Notes: generated from the letters alone by a model not told the origin. Positions 1 through 10,784 are shown, numbered from the stretch's first letter. The stretch: DNA of 64,000 nucleotides from DAIDKA01 sp036498905 (GCA_036498905.1 DASYER010000032.1:1-64000); one strand, 5' to 3'. Made by a program: numbers and translations.

Positions 1-1
1 G

Positions 2-1369
<1,368 letters not shown>

Positions 1370-1376
1370 CCGAAGT

Positions 1377-3968
1377 TTAGTCTTTCAGCAGCGCGCGCAG
1401 CCGGTAGAGCGCCTCAAGCGCAGCCTTCGGCGACAATTCATCCGGATTGATTCGCGCGACGGCGGCGCTCAGCGCATCGGCCACTGCATCTTTCGCAGCC
1501 GCCGGCGGTGCCACCTGCAGCGGCAGCTCGCCCTGCGGGCTCGGCGGACGCTGGCGGTCACGCTGATTCTCCAGCCCCACCAGGAACTGTCGGGCGCGGA
1601 CGATGACCTCGCGGGGGACACCGGCCAGCTGCGCGACCTGCAGTCCGTAGCTGCGATCCGCCGGGCCTTCCTTGACCGCGTGCAGGAAAATGATGCCATC
1701 GGCGTGCTCGGTGGCATCCAGATGCACATTCACGCAGGCCTCAAGTTCACTCGCCAGCGTCGTCAATTCAAAATAGTGTGTGGCGAAGAGGGTCATGGCG
1801 CGGGTCTTGGTCGCGATATGCCGCGCAATGGCCCAGGCCAGCGACAGACCATCGAAGGTGCTGGTGCCGCGGCCGATTTCATCCATCAGGATCAGGCTGC
1901 GTGCCGTGGCATTGTTCAGGATATTCGCCGCCTCGGTCATTTCCACCATGAAGGTCGAACGACCGCCGGCCAGGTCATCGGCTGCGCCGATGCGCGTGAA
2001 GATGCGATCCAGCGGACCGATGATCGCAAGGTCGGCGGGTACGAAGCTGCCCATATGGGCCAGCACCGCGATCAGCGCCGTCTGACGCATGTAAGTGGAT
2101 TTGCCCCCCATGTTCGGGCCGGTGATGACCAGCATGCGCCGGCGATCATCCAGGTTCAGGTCATTGGGCACGAAAGTGCCGCCATCCAGGAACTCCTCGA
2201 CCACCGGGTGGCGGCCGGCCTCGATATGCAGGCGCGGCTCGCTGACGAGCTGCGCCTGCGTCCACTGCAATCCACAGGCGCGTTCGGCCAGGCTTCCCAG
2301 GGCATCGAGTTCCGACACCGCCGCGGCCGTGGCCTGCAGTGCGCCCAGATGTTCAATCAATCGTGTGAGCAACGTGTCAAAGAGTTCCCGCTCGCGGGCA
2401 AGCGCGCGCTCGCGCGCGCTCAATACCTTGTCCTCGAAGCCCTTCAATTCGGTGGTGATGAAGCGTTCGGCGGATTTCACGGTCTGGCGGCGCACGTAAT
2501 CGGTTGGAACGCGCTCGGCGTCCTTGCGTGACACCTCTATGAAGAAACCCTGTACCCGGTTGAATCCCAGTTTCAGACCCGGGATGCCGGCACGTTCGCG
2601 TTCGCGCTGTTCCAGCTCGAGCAGGAAAGCATCTGTGTTCGTGGCGATATGACGCAGCTCATCCAGTTCGACATCGAAGCCGCGCGCGATGACATCGCCT
2701 TCTCGCAGCAGCGCCGGGGGTTCCGGGGCGATGGCCTGCGCCAGCAGGGTATGGATATCGGCGTGGTCTCCCGTGCTGCTCAACAGTGAGCCGAGCAGCG
2801 GTGAATCTGCGGCAGGTCCTGCGGCCGCGGTCGCCAGCTGCGGCAGCAATCCGACGGCGGTACGCAACTGCGCCAGATCGCGCGGCCGCGCCGAACGCAG
2901 CGCGACCCGCGAGAGAATGCGCTCGATATCCCCGATCCCGGCGAGCGGCTCACGCAGCGACTCGAAGCGGCGTCGATCGATCAGCGCGGCGACGGCCTGG
3001 TAGCGCTGGCGAAGCTGGCCGTGATCGGTGAGCGTGCGGTTCAACCAGCGCCGCAGTTGCCGTGACCCCATTGCCGTGACGCACCGATCGATCAGCGCGA
3101 ACAGCGTGGCCTGCGGATTGCCGGAAAGACTGGTATCCAGCTCCAGGTTGCGACGGGTTGCCGCATCGAGCATCAACGCATCGCCGCGATGCTCCACATT
3201 GAGCGTGCGGATATGAGGCACCGCGGCCTTCTGCGTCTCCCCGACGTACTGCAGCAGGGCGCCGGCGGCGCAGATCGCGAGCGCGTTCGCGGTGAGGCCG
3301 AAGCCTTGCAGATCGAGGGTGCCCAGCTGCTGATTGAGCGCACGGGTGCAGGTCCGGGTTTCAAAGTGCCAGGGCGGACGTGGGCGCAGGGCCGTACCGG
3401 GGCGCTCCAGGTTCTGCCGGCTCGCGTTCTCGTTGACCAGAAGTTCGGCCGGTCGCAGGCGCTCCAGTTCGCCGGTAAGGGTCTCGGCCCCCGTCGATTC
3501 GAGTAGCGAGAAGCGTCCGGCCGCCAGATCCAACCAGGCCAGCCCGAAGTTGTCACCCTCCTGCACCACGGCGGCCAGCAGGGTCTCGCGCCGGTCATCC
3601 AGCAAAGCGGCATCGGTGACGGTGCCGGGGGTAATCACCCGTACCACCTGCCTCTCGACCGGTCCTTTTGATTTGGCCGGATCGCCCATCTGCTCGCAAA
3701 CCGCGACGCTTTGACCCTTGCGGACCAGCCGCGCCAGATAGCCTTCAGCAGCGTGGGCCGGCACGCCCGCCATGGGAATCGGCTGCCCGGCCGACTGGCC
3801 GCGCGCCGTCAGGGTGATATCGAGCAGGGCGGCGGCGCGCCGCGCGTCCTCGAAGAACAGCTCATAGAAATCCCCCATCCGGTAGAACAGCAGCACATCC
3901 GGGTACTGCGCTTTCAGGCGCAGGTACTGCTGCATCACCGGGGTGTGTTCTAAGTAGCTGTTATTCAA
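1377..3968 (-). CDS. mutS: DNA mismatch repair protein MutS
   Basis: Mismatch-recognition ATPase of methyl-directed repair, 863 residues (E. coli 853). The mismatch-wedge Phe-X-Glu lies in FYRMGDFYELF near residues 29-39. The Walker A loop GPNMGGKST begins at residue 617 (Lys623), and the Walker B/D-loop region reads LILMDEIGRGTSTFDGLS. The C-terminus ELSPKAALEALYRLRALL is the usual helix-turn-helix end. The start chosen is TTG at 3968, because it keeps the conserved HTPVMQQY segment found at the N-terminus of the family; the first ATG at 3935 would remove part of it. It is divergent from the DUF1592 cassette and convergent with aspS. No defect was seen. Confidence 0.97.
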   Translation of the reverse strand: MNNSYLEHTPVMQQYLRLKAQYPDVLLFYRMGDFYELFFEDARRAAALLDITLTARGQSAGQPIPMAGVPAHAAEGYLARLVRKGQSVAVCEQMGDPAKSKGPVERQVVRVITPGTVTDAALLDDRRETLLAAVVQEGDNFGLAWLDLAAGRFSLLESTGAETLTGELERLRPAELLVNENASRQNLERPGTALRPRPPWHFETRTCTRALNQQLGTLDLQGFGLTANALAICAAGALLQYVGETQKAAVPHIRTLNVEHRGDALMLDAATRRNLELDTSLSGNPQATLFALIDRCVTAMGSRQLRRWLNRTLTDHGQLRQRYQAVAALIDRRRFESLREPLAGIGDIERILSRVALRSARPRDLAQLRTAVGLLPQLATAAAGPAADSPLLGSLLSSTGDHADIHTLLAQAIAPEPPALLREGDVIARGFDVELDELRHIATNTDAFLLELEQRERERAGIPGLKLGFNRVQGFFIEVSRKDAERVPTDYVRRQTVKSAERFITTELKGFEDKVLSARERALARERELFDTLLTRLIEHLGALQATAAAVSELDALGSLAERACGLQWTQAQLVSEPRLHIEAGRHPVVEEFLDGGTFVPNDLNLDDRRRMLVITGPNMGGKSTYMRQTALIAVLAHMGSFVPADLAIIGPLDRIFTRIGAADDLAGGRSTFMVEMTEAANILNNATARSLILMDEIGRGTSTFDGLSLAWAIARHIATKTRAMTLFATHYFELTTLASELEACVNVHLDATEHADGIIFLHAVKEGPADRSYGLQVAQLAGVPREVIVRARQFLVGLENQRDRQRPPSPQGELPLQVAPPAAAKDAVADALSAAVARINPDELSPKAALEALYRLRALLKD

Positions 3969-4388
3969 GGTAGTTCTTTGAAGTGCGCGGCACAGTGCCT
4001 GCGGCTGGACGCCCTGCCGCGCCGAATTTTAACAGTGTGATCCCGCAGCGCTGCAGCTTCGTGGGCCGGGGTATTTTTATTATGCAAAATCAACAAGTTG
4101 TGCAATGTGGACCGATCGCCCGGTTGTCAAATCAACCAGCTGGAGCGGCGCAGGCGCAATTCCGGCCTCAGCAGGTATAATCGGGTGTTGACAGCAGGGC
4201 TCGTCCCCGAGCTGTTGCCGCGGCAACACCGGAAGCGCAGCCTTGATGTTCTTCGAGACCGATGCAGTGCCGTTCGTGACGCGCGGCCGCAGTTCGTGAC
4301 TCTTGGCAGCACGTCAAAAATAGCTGGATATACTACTGATCAGCTGGGCGATATCCGCTATGGGTGGTCGTTTTCAGGGAGTTTGCGA
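3969..4388. other. Divergent intergenic region, mutS / DUF1592 cassette
   Basis: About 420 bp with no convincing gene. It must hold the mutS promoter (leftward) and the cassette promoter (rightward). A TATAAT hexamer lies at 4176-4181 and a TTGACA at 4188-4193, but neither has a good partner at 16-18 bp, so no promoter is claimed. A perfect 14-bp palindrome is at 4214-4227 (listed separately). An open frame continues upstream from the cassette's first gene to 4098, but it has no signal peptide or family similarity before 4389. Confidence 0.5.
4214..4227. promoter_or_regulatory. Palindrome GTTGCCGCGGCAAC, possible operator
   Basis: Perfect 14-bp inverted repeat, 162 bp upstream of the proposed start of the DUF1592 gene. 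The core plus flank TTGCCGCGGCAACA recurs exactly at 42616-42629, in the intergenic region between pqqC and a two-component system. That reuse makes a transcription-factor site plausible; the factor is unknown. Confidence 0.35.
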
Positions 4389-6845
4389 GTGTTTTCAATG
4401 CGCAATTCAATGACCGCTGTCATCGCAGTGTGTGGCCTGTTCGGGGGTGCCGCGATTGCCGCGAGTTCACCCGCCCCGCCGGCCGATGCTGCGCACGCCA
4501 ACTGGAAAACGGTCCAGACGTACTGTTTTGACTGCCACAACGCCGAGGACTGGGCTGGCGGTGTCGCGTTTGACACCATGTCCAGTGACGCCGTCCCGGC
4601 GGATGCCAAGATCTGGGAACAGGCCGTGCGCAAACTGCGTGGCGGCATGATGCCACCGCCCGGGCATAAGAAGCCCGACGCCGCCGCCCGCAGCAATCTG
4701 ATCTCCTTTCTTGAGACGACGCTGGATGATGCCAATACGCACCCGAACCCGGGTCGCGTCGCACTGCGTCGCCTGAACCGCCGCGAATACGCCAATTCCG
4801 TGCACGATCTGATCGGCCTTGATGTCGATCCGACGGCCTGGTTGCCGGAGGATCCGCTCAAGGATGGCTTCGACACCGACGCTGATCTGTTGCGCGTAAC
4901 CCCGAACTTCCTTGATCAGTCCGTGGCCGCCGCGCGCGCGCTCGCACTGCAGGCGGTGGGTGATCCGAAGGCCGCCCCGATCGACACCACGTACGGCAAC
5001 ATCGCCAACATGATCATCTCCCTGAATCCGCGCCCGGGAATGGGCACGGGTGACCAGGAGAAGTACCAGGACGGCATGCCCTTCGGCACCCGCGGCGGCA
5101 TGGTCGCCGAGCACTGGTTCGCGGCTGATGGCGAATACTCACTCACCATCGGCGACATGGCGATGGCGCGCGAAGTGCCGAAACTCGAGTTCGTGAGCAC
5201 GGTGATCGTGCTGCTCGACGGCAAGGAGATTCACCGCGTCAACGTCGGCGGTGAGTCCGACTACAAGGATATCGATCAGAACCTGGATGCGGGCGTGTAT
5301 CACGTCAACAGCCGCCTGCGCGATATCCGCTTCCACGCCACCGCGGGCCAGCACAAGGTTGCGGTCACGTTCCTGCGGCGCAGCTATGCGGAGAGCGATG
5401 AGCGCGTGCGACCGAATACCCTGGATGGCGGGCAGCAGCGCGTGAATGCCGTGCACGCGATGCAGATCAAGGGACCCCTCAAGATCACCGGCATGAGCGA
5501 GACGCCGAGCCGCGCCAAGATCTTCATCTGCACGCCGGCCAGCCAGGCCGAGGAAGCCTCCTGTGCGCAGAAGATCATCGCGAATCTCGCGCAGCACGCG
5601 TTCCGACGCCCGGTAACAGACGATGACATGCAGCCGCTGCTGGCTTTCTATCAGAAGGGCCGCCAGGCGGGGACCTTCGATACGGGCATTCGCGATGCAC
5701 TGTCCGCGATTCTCGCCAGCCCGAACTTCCTGTACCGGGTGGAAGCCGCCAGCGACCGCGTCCGCGAGCTGAATGACTTCGAACTCGCCTCACGAATGTC
5801 ATACTTCATGTGGAGCAGCCTGCCGGATCAGGAACTGCTGGATCTGGCGGCCAAAAATGAGCTTTCGAAGCCCGATGTGCTCAAGGCCCAGGTGCATCGC
5901 ATGCTCGCCGACCCGCGTGCGGTCTCGCTCACCAACGACTTCGCGTTCCAGTGGCTCAACATCGCCAAGATGGACACCATCTCGCCGGCGCGGGCGCAGT
6001 TCAGCTATGCCAGCGGCCAGTACGACCCGCGACCGCTGTTCCGCAAGGAACTGCAGCTGTTCATCGACAGCATCTTCCGTTCCGATCGCAGCGTGGTGGA
6101 TCTGCTCACCGCCGATCAGACCTATCTGAACGAGCAGCTCGCCCTGTTGTATGGCATGCAGGATATCAAGGGCGGGGAATTCCGCCGCGTCACCCTGACG
6201 GACCCGAATCGCTTCGGTCTGCTGGGCAAGGGTGCGGTGCTCATGACGACCGCCAATCCTGATCGCACAGCACCGGTGCTGCGCGGCGCCTGGATCATGG
6301 AGCGCATCCTCGGCACGCCGCAGACCGCGCCGCCGCCGAACGTGCCGACCCTGACCGCCTTCGTCGCCAGCAAGCCGACCACCGTGCGCGAAAGGACCGA
6401 GGTACATCGTCGCAATCCGCCGTGTTCGGGTTGCCATTCCGTGATGGATCCCCTGGGCTTCGCCTTGGAGAATTTCGACACGGTGGGCGAGTTCCGCGCC
6501 ATCGATCCGCAGACTCATACGCTGATCGACACCGCGGGAACGATGCCGGATGGCACGCGCCTGAACGGCCCCGCGGACCTGCACAAGGCGCTGGCCGCTC
6601 GCGGCCAGCAGCTGGTCCAGACGATCACCGAGAAGCTGATGACCTACGCGATAGGTCGGCCGATGATCTATTCGGATATGCCGAGCGTGCGCGCCATTAC
6701 GCGCGAGGCCGCGGCCAACAACAACCGGTTCGAATCCATCGTACTGGGAGTCGTCAACAGCGATGCGTTCCGCAAGCGTGCACCGGCTACACCGCTGCCG
6801 GGGTCGCTGACGACGCAGGCGTCCAATCTGACGTCCGTGCACTGA
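4389..6845 (+). CDS. DUF1592 / PSD-domain exported cytochrome c-like protein
   Basis: Large exported protein (818 residues) of the planctomycete-type DUF1587-DUF1592-DUF1588-DUF1585 architecture; its biochemical role is not established. After a signal peptide (TAVIAVCGLFGGAAIAAS), a haem-c motif CFDCH sits at residues 46-50. A DUF1588-type segment follows, with a second CxxCH, CSGCH, at 679-683, then HSVMDPLGFALENFD. The LRRLNRREYANSVHDLIGLD region is typical of DUF1587. GTG at 4389 is chosen because AGGGAG lies 7 bp upstream; ATG 4398 or 4410 would give the same mature protein. It is the first gene of a four-gene run and is followed 23 bp later by the DUF1552 gene, its usual partner. The two CxxCH motifs suggest periplasmic electron transfer (inference). 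Confidence 0.9.
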   Translation: MFSMRNSMTAVIAVCGLFGGAAIAASSPAPPADAAHANWKTVQTYCFDCHNAEDWAGGVAFDTMSSDAVPADAKIWEQAVRKLRGGMMPPPGHKKPDAAARSNLISFLETTLDDANTHPNPGRVALRRLNRREYANSVHDLIGLDVDPTAWLPEDPLKDGFDTDADLLRVTPNFLDQSVAAARALALQAVGDPKAAPIDTTYGNIANMIISLNPRPGMGTGDQEKYQDGMPFGTRGGMVAEHWFAADGEYSLTIGDMAMAREVPKLEFVSTVIVLLDGKEIHRVNVGGESDYKDIDQNLDAGVYHVNSRLRDIRFHATAGQHKVAVTFLRRSYAESDERVRPNTLDGGQQRVNAVHAMQIKGPLKITGMSETPSRAKIFICTPASQAEEASCAQKIIANLAQHAFRRPVTDDDMQPLLAFYQKGRQAGTFDTGIRDALSAILASPNFLYRVEAASDRVRELNDFELASRMSYFMWSSLPDQELLDLAAKNELSKPDVLKAQVHRMLADPRAVSLTNDFAFQWLNIAKMDTISPARAQFSYASGQYDPRPLFRKELQLFIDSIFRSDRSVVDLLTADQTYLNEQLALLYGMQDIKGGEFRRVTLTDPNRFGLLGKGAVLMTTANPDRTAPVLRGAWIMERILGTPQTAPPPNVPTLTAFVASKPTTVRERTEVHRRNPPCSGCHSVMDPLGFALENFDTVGEFRAIDPQTHTLIDTAGTMPDGTRLNGPADLHKALAARGQQLVQTITEKLMTYAIGRPMIYSDMPSVRAITREAAANNNRFESIVLGVVNSDAFRKRAPATPLPGSLTTQASNLTSVH

Positions 6846-6868
6846 GCAATTGAAGTGGAGGCATAGCC

Positions 6869-8143
6869 ATGTTCCTGACCAAGAAGCATCTGTCCCGGCG
6901 CACGGTCCTGAAGGGTGCCGGTGCTGTGATCTCCCTGCCATTGCTGGATGCGATGATTCCGGCGGGCACGGCATTTGCCGACACCCCTGCCGCGGTGAAA
7001 CCCCGTCTGGGATTTGTCTACTTCCCGCACGGCGCCGTTCAGAAGTTCTGGACCCCGGACGGTGCGGGCAAGGATTTCAAGTTTTCGCGGATCCTGAAGC
7101 CCCTGGAAGGCATGCGCGACTACGTCACGGTCGTCAGCAATCTGCGCAACAAACCTGCTGAGAGCACCGATCCGCACGGCATCGTCGAGGCGACCTGGCT
7201 CACCTGCCTCGCGCCGACGGTGCGCGGTGAAGGCCCGAATGCCGGCGTCTCCATCGACCAGGTGGCCGCGCGCCAGCTGGGCAAGGACACCCCGCTCCCG
7301 TCGCTGGAGCTGTGTGGTGAGCCCGGCGGTGCGGTCAACTACAGCAGCCCCGGTCAGGGACTGCCGTTGGAAGGCAATCCGCGTCACGTCTTTACGACCA
7401 TGTTCGGCCCCGGTGATTCCAATGCGGAGCGCAAGGGTTTGCTGCAATCCACGGGCAGCCTGCTCGACTACGTCCAGGAATCCAGCAAGACCCTCACCCG
7501 TACGCTGGATGGTTCCGACCGTGCCTTGGTGAACGATTACCTGCAGGCGGTGCGCGAGGTCGAGCTGCGCGTCCAGAAGCTCAGTGCCAAGGCCGATTCA
7601 CTTGGCAATCTGCCGAATGCGCCGCTGGGAGCACCCGATGATTTCGGCGAGCTGCTGGATATCCAGTTCGAAATGATCGCGCTGGCCTTCCAGACCGGCC
7701 AGACCCGGGTCGCAACCATGCGCATGGTCAAGGAAGCCAGCATGCGTACCTATCCGGTGGTCAACGTCGATGAGGCCTTCCATCCACTCTCGCACCACGG
7801 CGAGGATCCGGAAAAGTTCGAGCGTCTGGTGCGCATCCAGGCCTGGCATGCCGAGCGTGTCAATCGCTTCGCGAAGCGTCTGGCCAGCATCAAGGAAGGC
7901 AGCGGCAACGTTCTGGACAATTCGATCATCCTGTTCGGCAGCAACATGGCCAACAGCGATCTGCACAACCAGAACCCGATCCCGCAGCTGCTGCTGGGTA
8001 AGGGCGGCGGCATCAAGGGCGGCCAGCACCTCGCCATGCCGGCTTCCACCCCGCATTCGAACATCCTGCTCACCATGGTGCAGCGTGCCGGCTTGAAACT
8101 CGAAAAATTCAGCGACTCCTCCGGGCCGCTGGCCGACATTTGA
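6869..8143 (+). CDS. DUF1552 protein with Tat signal
   Basis: Protein of 424 residues in the DUF1552 family, which is almost always encoded beside DUF1592 proteins; the function is unknown. The N-terminus carries a twin-arginine signal (HLSRRTVLKGAG followed by a hydrophobic stretch and an AFA cleavage region), so it is probably exported folded, perhaps with a cofactor. Family hallmarks include PRLGFVYFPHGAV near the mature N-terminus, HPLSHHGEDPEKFERL around residue 305, and the late ILFGSNMANSDLH motif. The latter resembles the alkaline-phosphatase-like DUF1501 fold, a remote similarity only. The start ATG has GTGGAGG 8 bp upstream. Its stop is one base from the next gene's start, so the two are very likely co-translated. 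Confidence 0.9.
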   Translation: MFLTKKHLSRRTVLKGAGAVISLPLLDAMIPAGTAFADTPAAVKPRLGFVYFPHGAVQKFWTPDGAGKDFKFSRILKPLEGMRDYVTVVSNLRNKPAESTDPHGIVEATWLTCLAPTVRGEGPNAGVSIDQVAARQLGKDTPLPSLELCGEPGGAVNYSSPGQGLPLEGNPRHVFTTMFGPGDSNAERKGLLQSTGSLLDYVQESSKTLTRTLDGSDRALVNDYLQAVREVELRVQKLSAKADSLGNLPNAPLGAPDDFGELLDIQFEMIALAFQTGQTRVATMRMVKEASMRTYPVVNVDEAFHPLSHHGEDPEKFERLVRIQAWHAERVNRFAKRLASIKEGSGNVLDNSIILFGSNMANSDLHNQNPIPQLLLGKGGGIKGGQHLAMPASTPHSNILLTMVQRAGLKLEKFSDSSGPLADI

Positions 8144-8144
8144 T

Positions 8145-9839
8145 ATGCGTCACATGGGCATGCAAGTCGCGGCGTTTGCGGTGGCCGGCATCCTGTGTGG
8201 AGCGGCGGGCTTTGCGGCTGCTGCCGGTGCACCGCCGGATGGCAGCACCCCGCTGGAATGGGCGGTTTTTCACGGCGACATCGCCCAGGCGAAGAAGCTG
8301 TTGGCCGCAGGCGCCGACGTCAAGGCCGTCAATGCCTATGGCGTCAACGCCATGCAACTGGCCGCGGATGCCTCCAACACCGAACTGATCCGCGTGCTGC
8401 TGAAGGCCGGGGCGGACCCGAATTCGCCGAATCCCGAAGGCGAAACGGCGCTGCATCTGGTGGCTCGTGCCGGCAATGTCGAGGCCGCCAAGCTATTGTT
8501 GAAGGCGGGCGCCGAAGTGGATCCTCGCGAGAGCTTTGGCGGACAGACGCCGCTGATGTGGGCCGCCGCGCGCCGCCATCCGGACATGGTCGAACTGCTC
8601 GCCGACAAAGGCGCCAATGTCGATTCCCGTTCCGCGGTTCGCGACTACCTGCGTGTGGCCACTGCCGAGAGTCGCGCCAAGCAGCTGGATCGTGGCGGCC
8701 TTACGCCGCTGATGTACGCGGCCCGTGAGAACTGCGGTGCCTGCGTCGAGGTGCTGCTGAAGCACAAGGTTGATATCAATCAGCCCGATCCGTCCGGCTT
8801 CGCGCCCATGACGATCGCGATGCTGAACAGCAACTGGGACATCGCCAAGCGTCTGATCGAGGCCGGCGCCGATGTCAATGAATGGGACATCTTCGGCCAG
8901 GCGCCACTGCATGTGGCAATCGGCAACATGAACAGCCGCGGCAACAACGACCCACTGGACCGCGACCATCCGAATAAGACCACCGGCCACGATGTCGTGA
9001 AGCTGCTGCTGGATCACGGTGCCGATCCGAATCAGCAGACGTATTTCCGGGCCGCCGGCGGGCGCGGATTCGGCGGTACCGGTCGCGGCACGACCCCGTT
9101 CCTGATGGCCTGTGCCGGCGGCGACATCGAAGTCGTGAAGCTGCTGCTGGCCCACGGCGCGAATCCGAAGCTGGCGACATCGGACGGCCAGGGGCCGATC
9201 ATTGCCGCAGTCGGATCGCGGGCAGGCGGCACCGGCAATCCCGGTCCGGCACGGGCTGACATACCCGCTGAACCACCCGCTGGTGCGGCGGGCGCTGAAG
9301 TTCCTCGCGCCACGCGACGTGGTGGCAGAGGTGGGGGCGGTGGTGGTGGACCTGCCGTGGCGCAGACAGCAGCTCCGGCCGCTGCGGCATCCGGTGCACC
9401 GGGGGCTGGCCCCGCGGATAAGATGGTTCGCCCCGTCAACCCGACGGTGGCGCTGATCGACCTGCTGGCGCAGTCCGGCGCCGACGTGAATATGATGGCG
9501 AAGCGCCATTTCCTGCAGCGCACGCGCGGCGGTTCCGCGCTGCACTACGCGGCACGAAGCGGAAACAGGGATGTGATGGCGGCGTTGATCAAACTCGGCA
9601 TTGATGTGAACGCCAAGGATGAAGACGGTCTCACCGCCCTCGACTACACGATGGGGCGCGGTTACGTTCCCTTCCTGCAAATGCCGGCCCGGCCGCGCAG
9701 GGACCTGGCGGACATGCTGCGCGCCGCGGGCGGCAATGTGGAGTTGGCCAAGACGCCTGATTGGCCGCCGCAGAGCCCTCCGATTGCCACGGTCGTGTAC
9801 GACGCCGTAATCTGGCCGGTCGACCCAGTAGGACCCTAA
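8145..9839 (+). CDS. Exported ankyrin-repeat protein
   Basis: 564-residue ankyrin protein with an N-terminal signal peptide (AAFAVAGILCGAAGFAAAA), so the repeats are expected in the periplasm. About eight to nine repeats are recognisable from units such as TPLEWAVFHGDIAQAKKLL, TALHLVARAGNVEAAKLLL, TPLMYAARENCGACVEVLL and, near the end, SALHYAARSGNRDVMAALI. The repeat array is broken by a Gly/Ala/Pro-rich low-complexity stretch at about residues 358-428 that includes seven consecutive glycines. The start lies one base after the DUF1552 stop, with no good ribosome-binding site of its own, so coupling is likely. Ankyrin arrays bind proteins; a scaffolding role for its exported neighbours is inference. 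Confidence 0.88.
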   Translation: MRHMGMQVAAFAVAGILCGAAGFAAAAGAPPDGSTPLEWAVFHGDIAQAKKLLAAGADVKAVNAYGVNAMQLAADASNTELIRVLLKAGADPNSPNPEGETALHLVARAGNVEAAKLLLKAGAEVDPRESFGGQTPLMWAAARRHPDMVELLADKGANVDSRSAVRDYLRVATAESRAKQLDRGGLTPLMYAARENCGACVEVLLKHKVDINQPDPSGFAPMTIAMLNSNWDIAKRLIEAGADVNEWDIFGQAPLHVAIGNMNSRGNNDPLDRDHPNKTTGHDVVKLLLDHGADPNQQTYFRAAGGRGFGGTGRGTTPFLMACAGGDIEVVKLLLAHGANPKLATSDGQGPIIAAVGSRAGGTGNPGPARADIPAEPPAGAAGAEVPRATRRGGRGGGGGGGPAVAQTAAPAAAASGAPGAGPADKMVRPVNPTVALIDLLAQSGADVNMMAKRHFLQRTRGGSALHYAARSGNRDVMAALIKLGIDVNAKDEDGLTALDYTMGRGYVPFLQMPARPRRDLADMLRAAGGNVELAKTPDWPPQSPPIATVVYDAVIWPVDPVGP

Positions 9840-10781
9840 ATGCCCATTTCCCGTCGTGTGTTCCTGCGCAGCGGAGCGCAGGCTCTTTCTGCTGTCTCGT
9901 TACTCGGCACCGTCCCGGGTCTGGCCGCGGCTGCGGATAAGGATCGCCGCAGCGTCGGCGAGCGTGACATCACCGTCAAGGACGTGAGTGGCCTGGCGGT
10001 GTTCGCCGGCAGCGGCTGCAACGTCGTTGGACTGGCAGGTCCCGATGGCGCCCTGCTGGTGGATGGTGGCCTGGCGGTGAATTCGGCCGTGCTGCTCAAA
10101 GCAGTGGGCGCGAACCTCAAGACCCGCCGTGTCCAGACCCTGATCAATACCCATTGGCATCCGGAGCAGACCGGGTCCAATGAGGCCGTGGGCAAGGCGG
10201 GGGGCACGATCATCTCGCATGAGGTGTCGCGTCTGGCCTTGGGACGCAAGGAACGCTCGGCGCTGTACGAGGGCTACTACGGTCCGCTACCCCCGAAGGG
10301 GATTCCGGGCCAGACCACCTACAACACCGGCACCTTGATGTTCGCCGGCGAGCAGGTTGACTACCGTTACCTGCCGGGGGCCCATACCAACGGCGATCTG
10401 TTCGTCCATTTTCCGAAGCGCAACGTGATTGTCGCCGGCGGCCCGGTCGCTGCGGACCATTGGCCGGTGATGGACTATCTCAATGGCGGCTTCATGCACG
10501 GGTTCGTGCGCTCCTATGAAATCCTCGCCGAGGTCGCCAAGGCCGATACCATCATCATTCCGGCGAACGGCCCGACGCTGACCGGTGCGGACATCGTCAA
10601 GCAGAAAGACATGTACTGGGCGCTGTTCAAGGAGTTCTTCATCGATTTCAACAAGGGCTTTGGCCCGAACGACATCGTCGATGCGCATCCGCTGAAGGAC
10701 TTCGAAGCGCAATACGGCAATCCTGCGCAATTCCTCGATTACGCTTACCGCAGCCTGCAGTTGGCGACCATTCCGCACTAG
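9840..10781 (+). CDS. Tat-exported metallo-beta-lactamase-fold protein, atypical metal site
   Basis: 313 residues of the MBL superfamily with a twin-arginine leader (SRRVFLRSG then a hydrophobic run ending at residue 30). It begins immediately after the ankyrin stop, with AGGA 8 bp upstream. The usual HxHxDH motif reads H105-W-H107-P-E109-Q110; the third site-1 histidine is kept in GAHTNGD (H182). The bridging Asp is Gly201 (VAGG where VxTGD is expected), and the late GHGP histidine is Asn243 (ANGP). Thus the three site-1 zinc ligands are intact while the site-2 ligands are changed. It may be a mono-metal hydrolase or a binding protein. It closes the four-gene cassette. Confidence 0.88.
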   Translation: MPISRRVFLRSGAQALSAVSLLGTVPGLAAAADKDRRSVGERDITVKDVSGLAVFAGSGCNVVGLAGPDGALLVDGGLAVNSAVLLKAVGANLKTRRVQTLINTHWHPEQTGSNEAVGKAGGTIISHEVSRLALGRKERSALYEGYYGPLPPKGIPGQTTYNTGTLMFAGEQVDYRYLPGAHTNGDLFVHFPKRNVIVAGGPVAADHWPVMDYLNGGFMHGFVRSYEILAEVAKADTIIIPANGPTLTGADIVKQKDMYWALFKEFFIDFNKGFGPNDIVDAHPLKDFEAQYGNPAQFLDYAYRSLQLATIPH

Positions 10782-10784
10782 CCG

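Noticed and set aside
4176..4193. TATAAT and TTGACA hexamers as a promoter before DUF1592
   Set aside because: They are in the wrong order and spacing, and neither has a partner hexamer.
4098..4388. N-terminal extension of the DUF1592 gene
   Set aside because: It has no similarity or signal, and the signal peptide begins at 4389-4410 behind a good ribosome-binding site.
8493..9680. Long minus-strand open frame (about 395 codons) opposite the ankyrin gene
   Set aside because: High GC leaves few stops antisense to real genes; no family match or ribosome-binding site. The same reason applies to long antisense frames over DUF1592 (5799-6974), recA (12661-13746), the fused dehydrogenase (29027-30091) and the NarX-type kinase (42507-43763).
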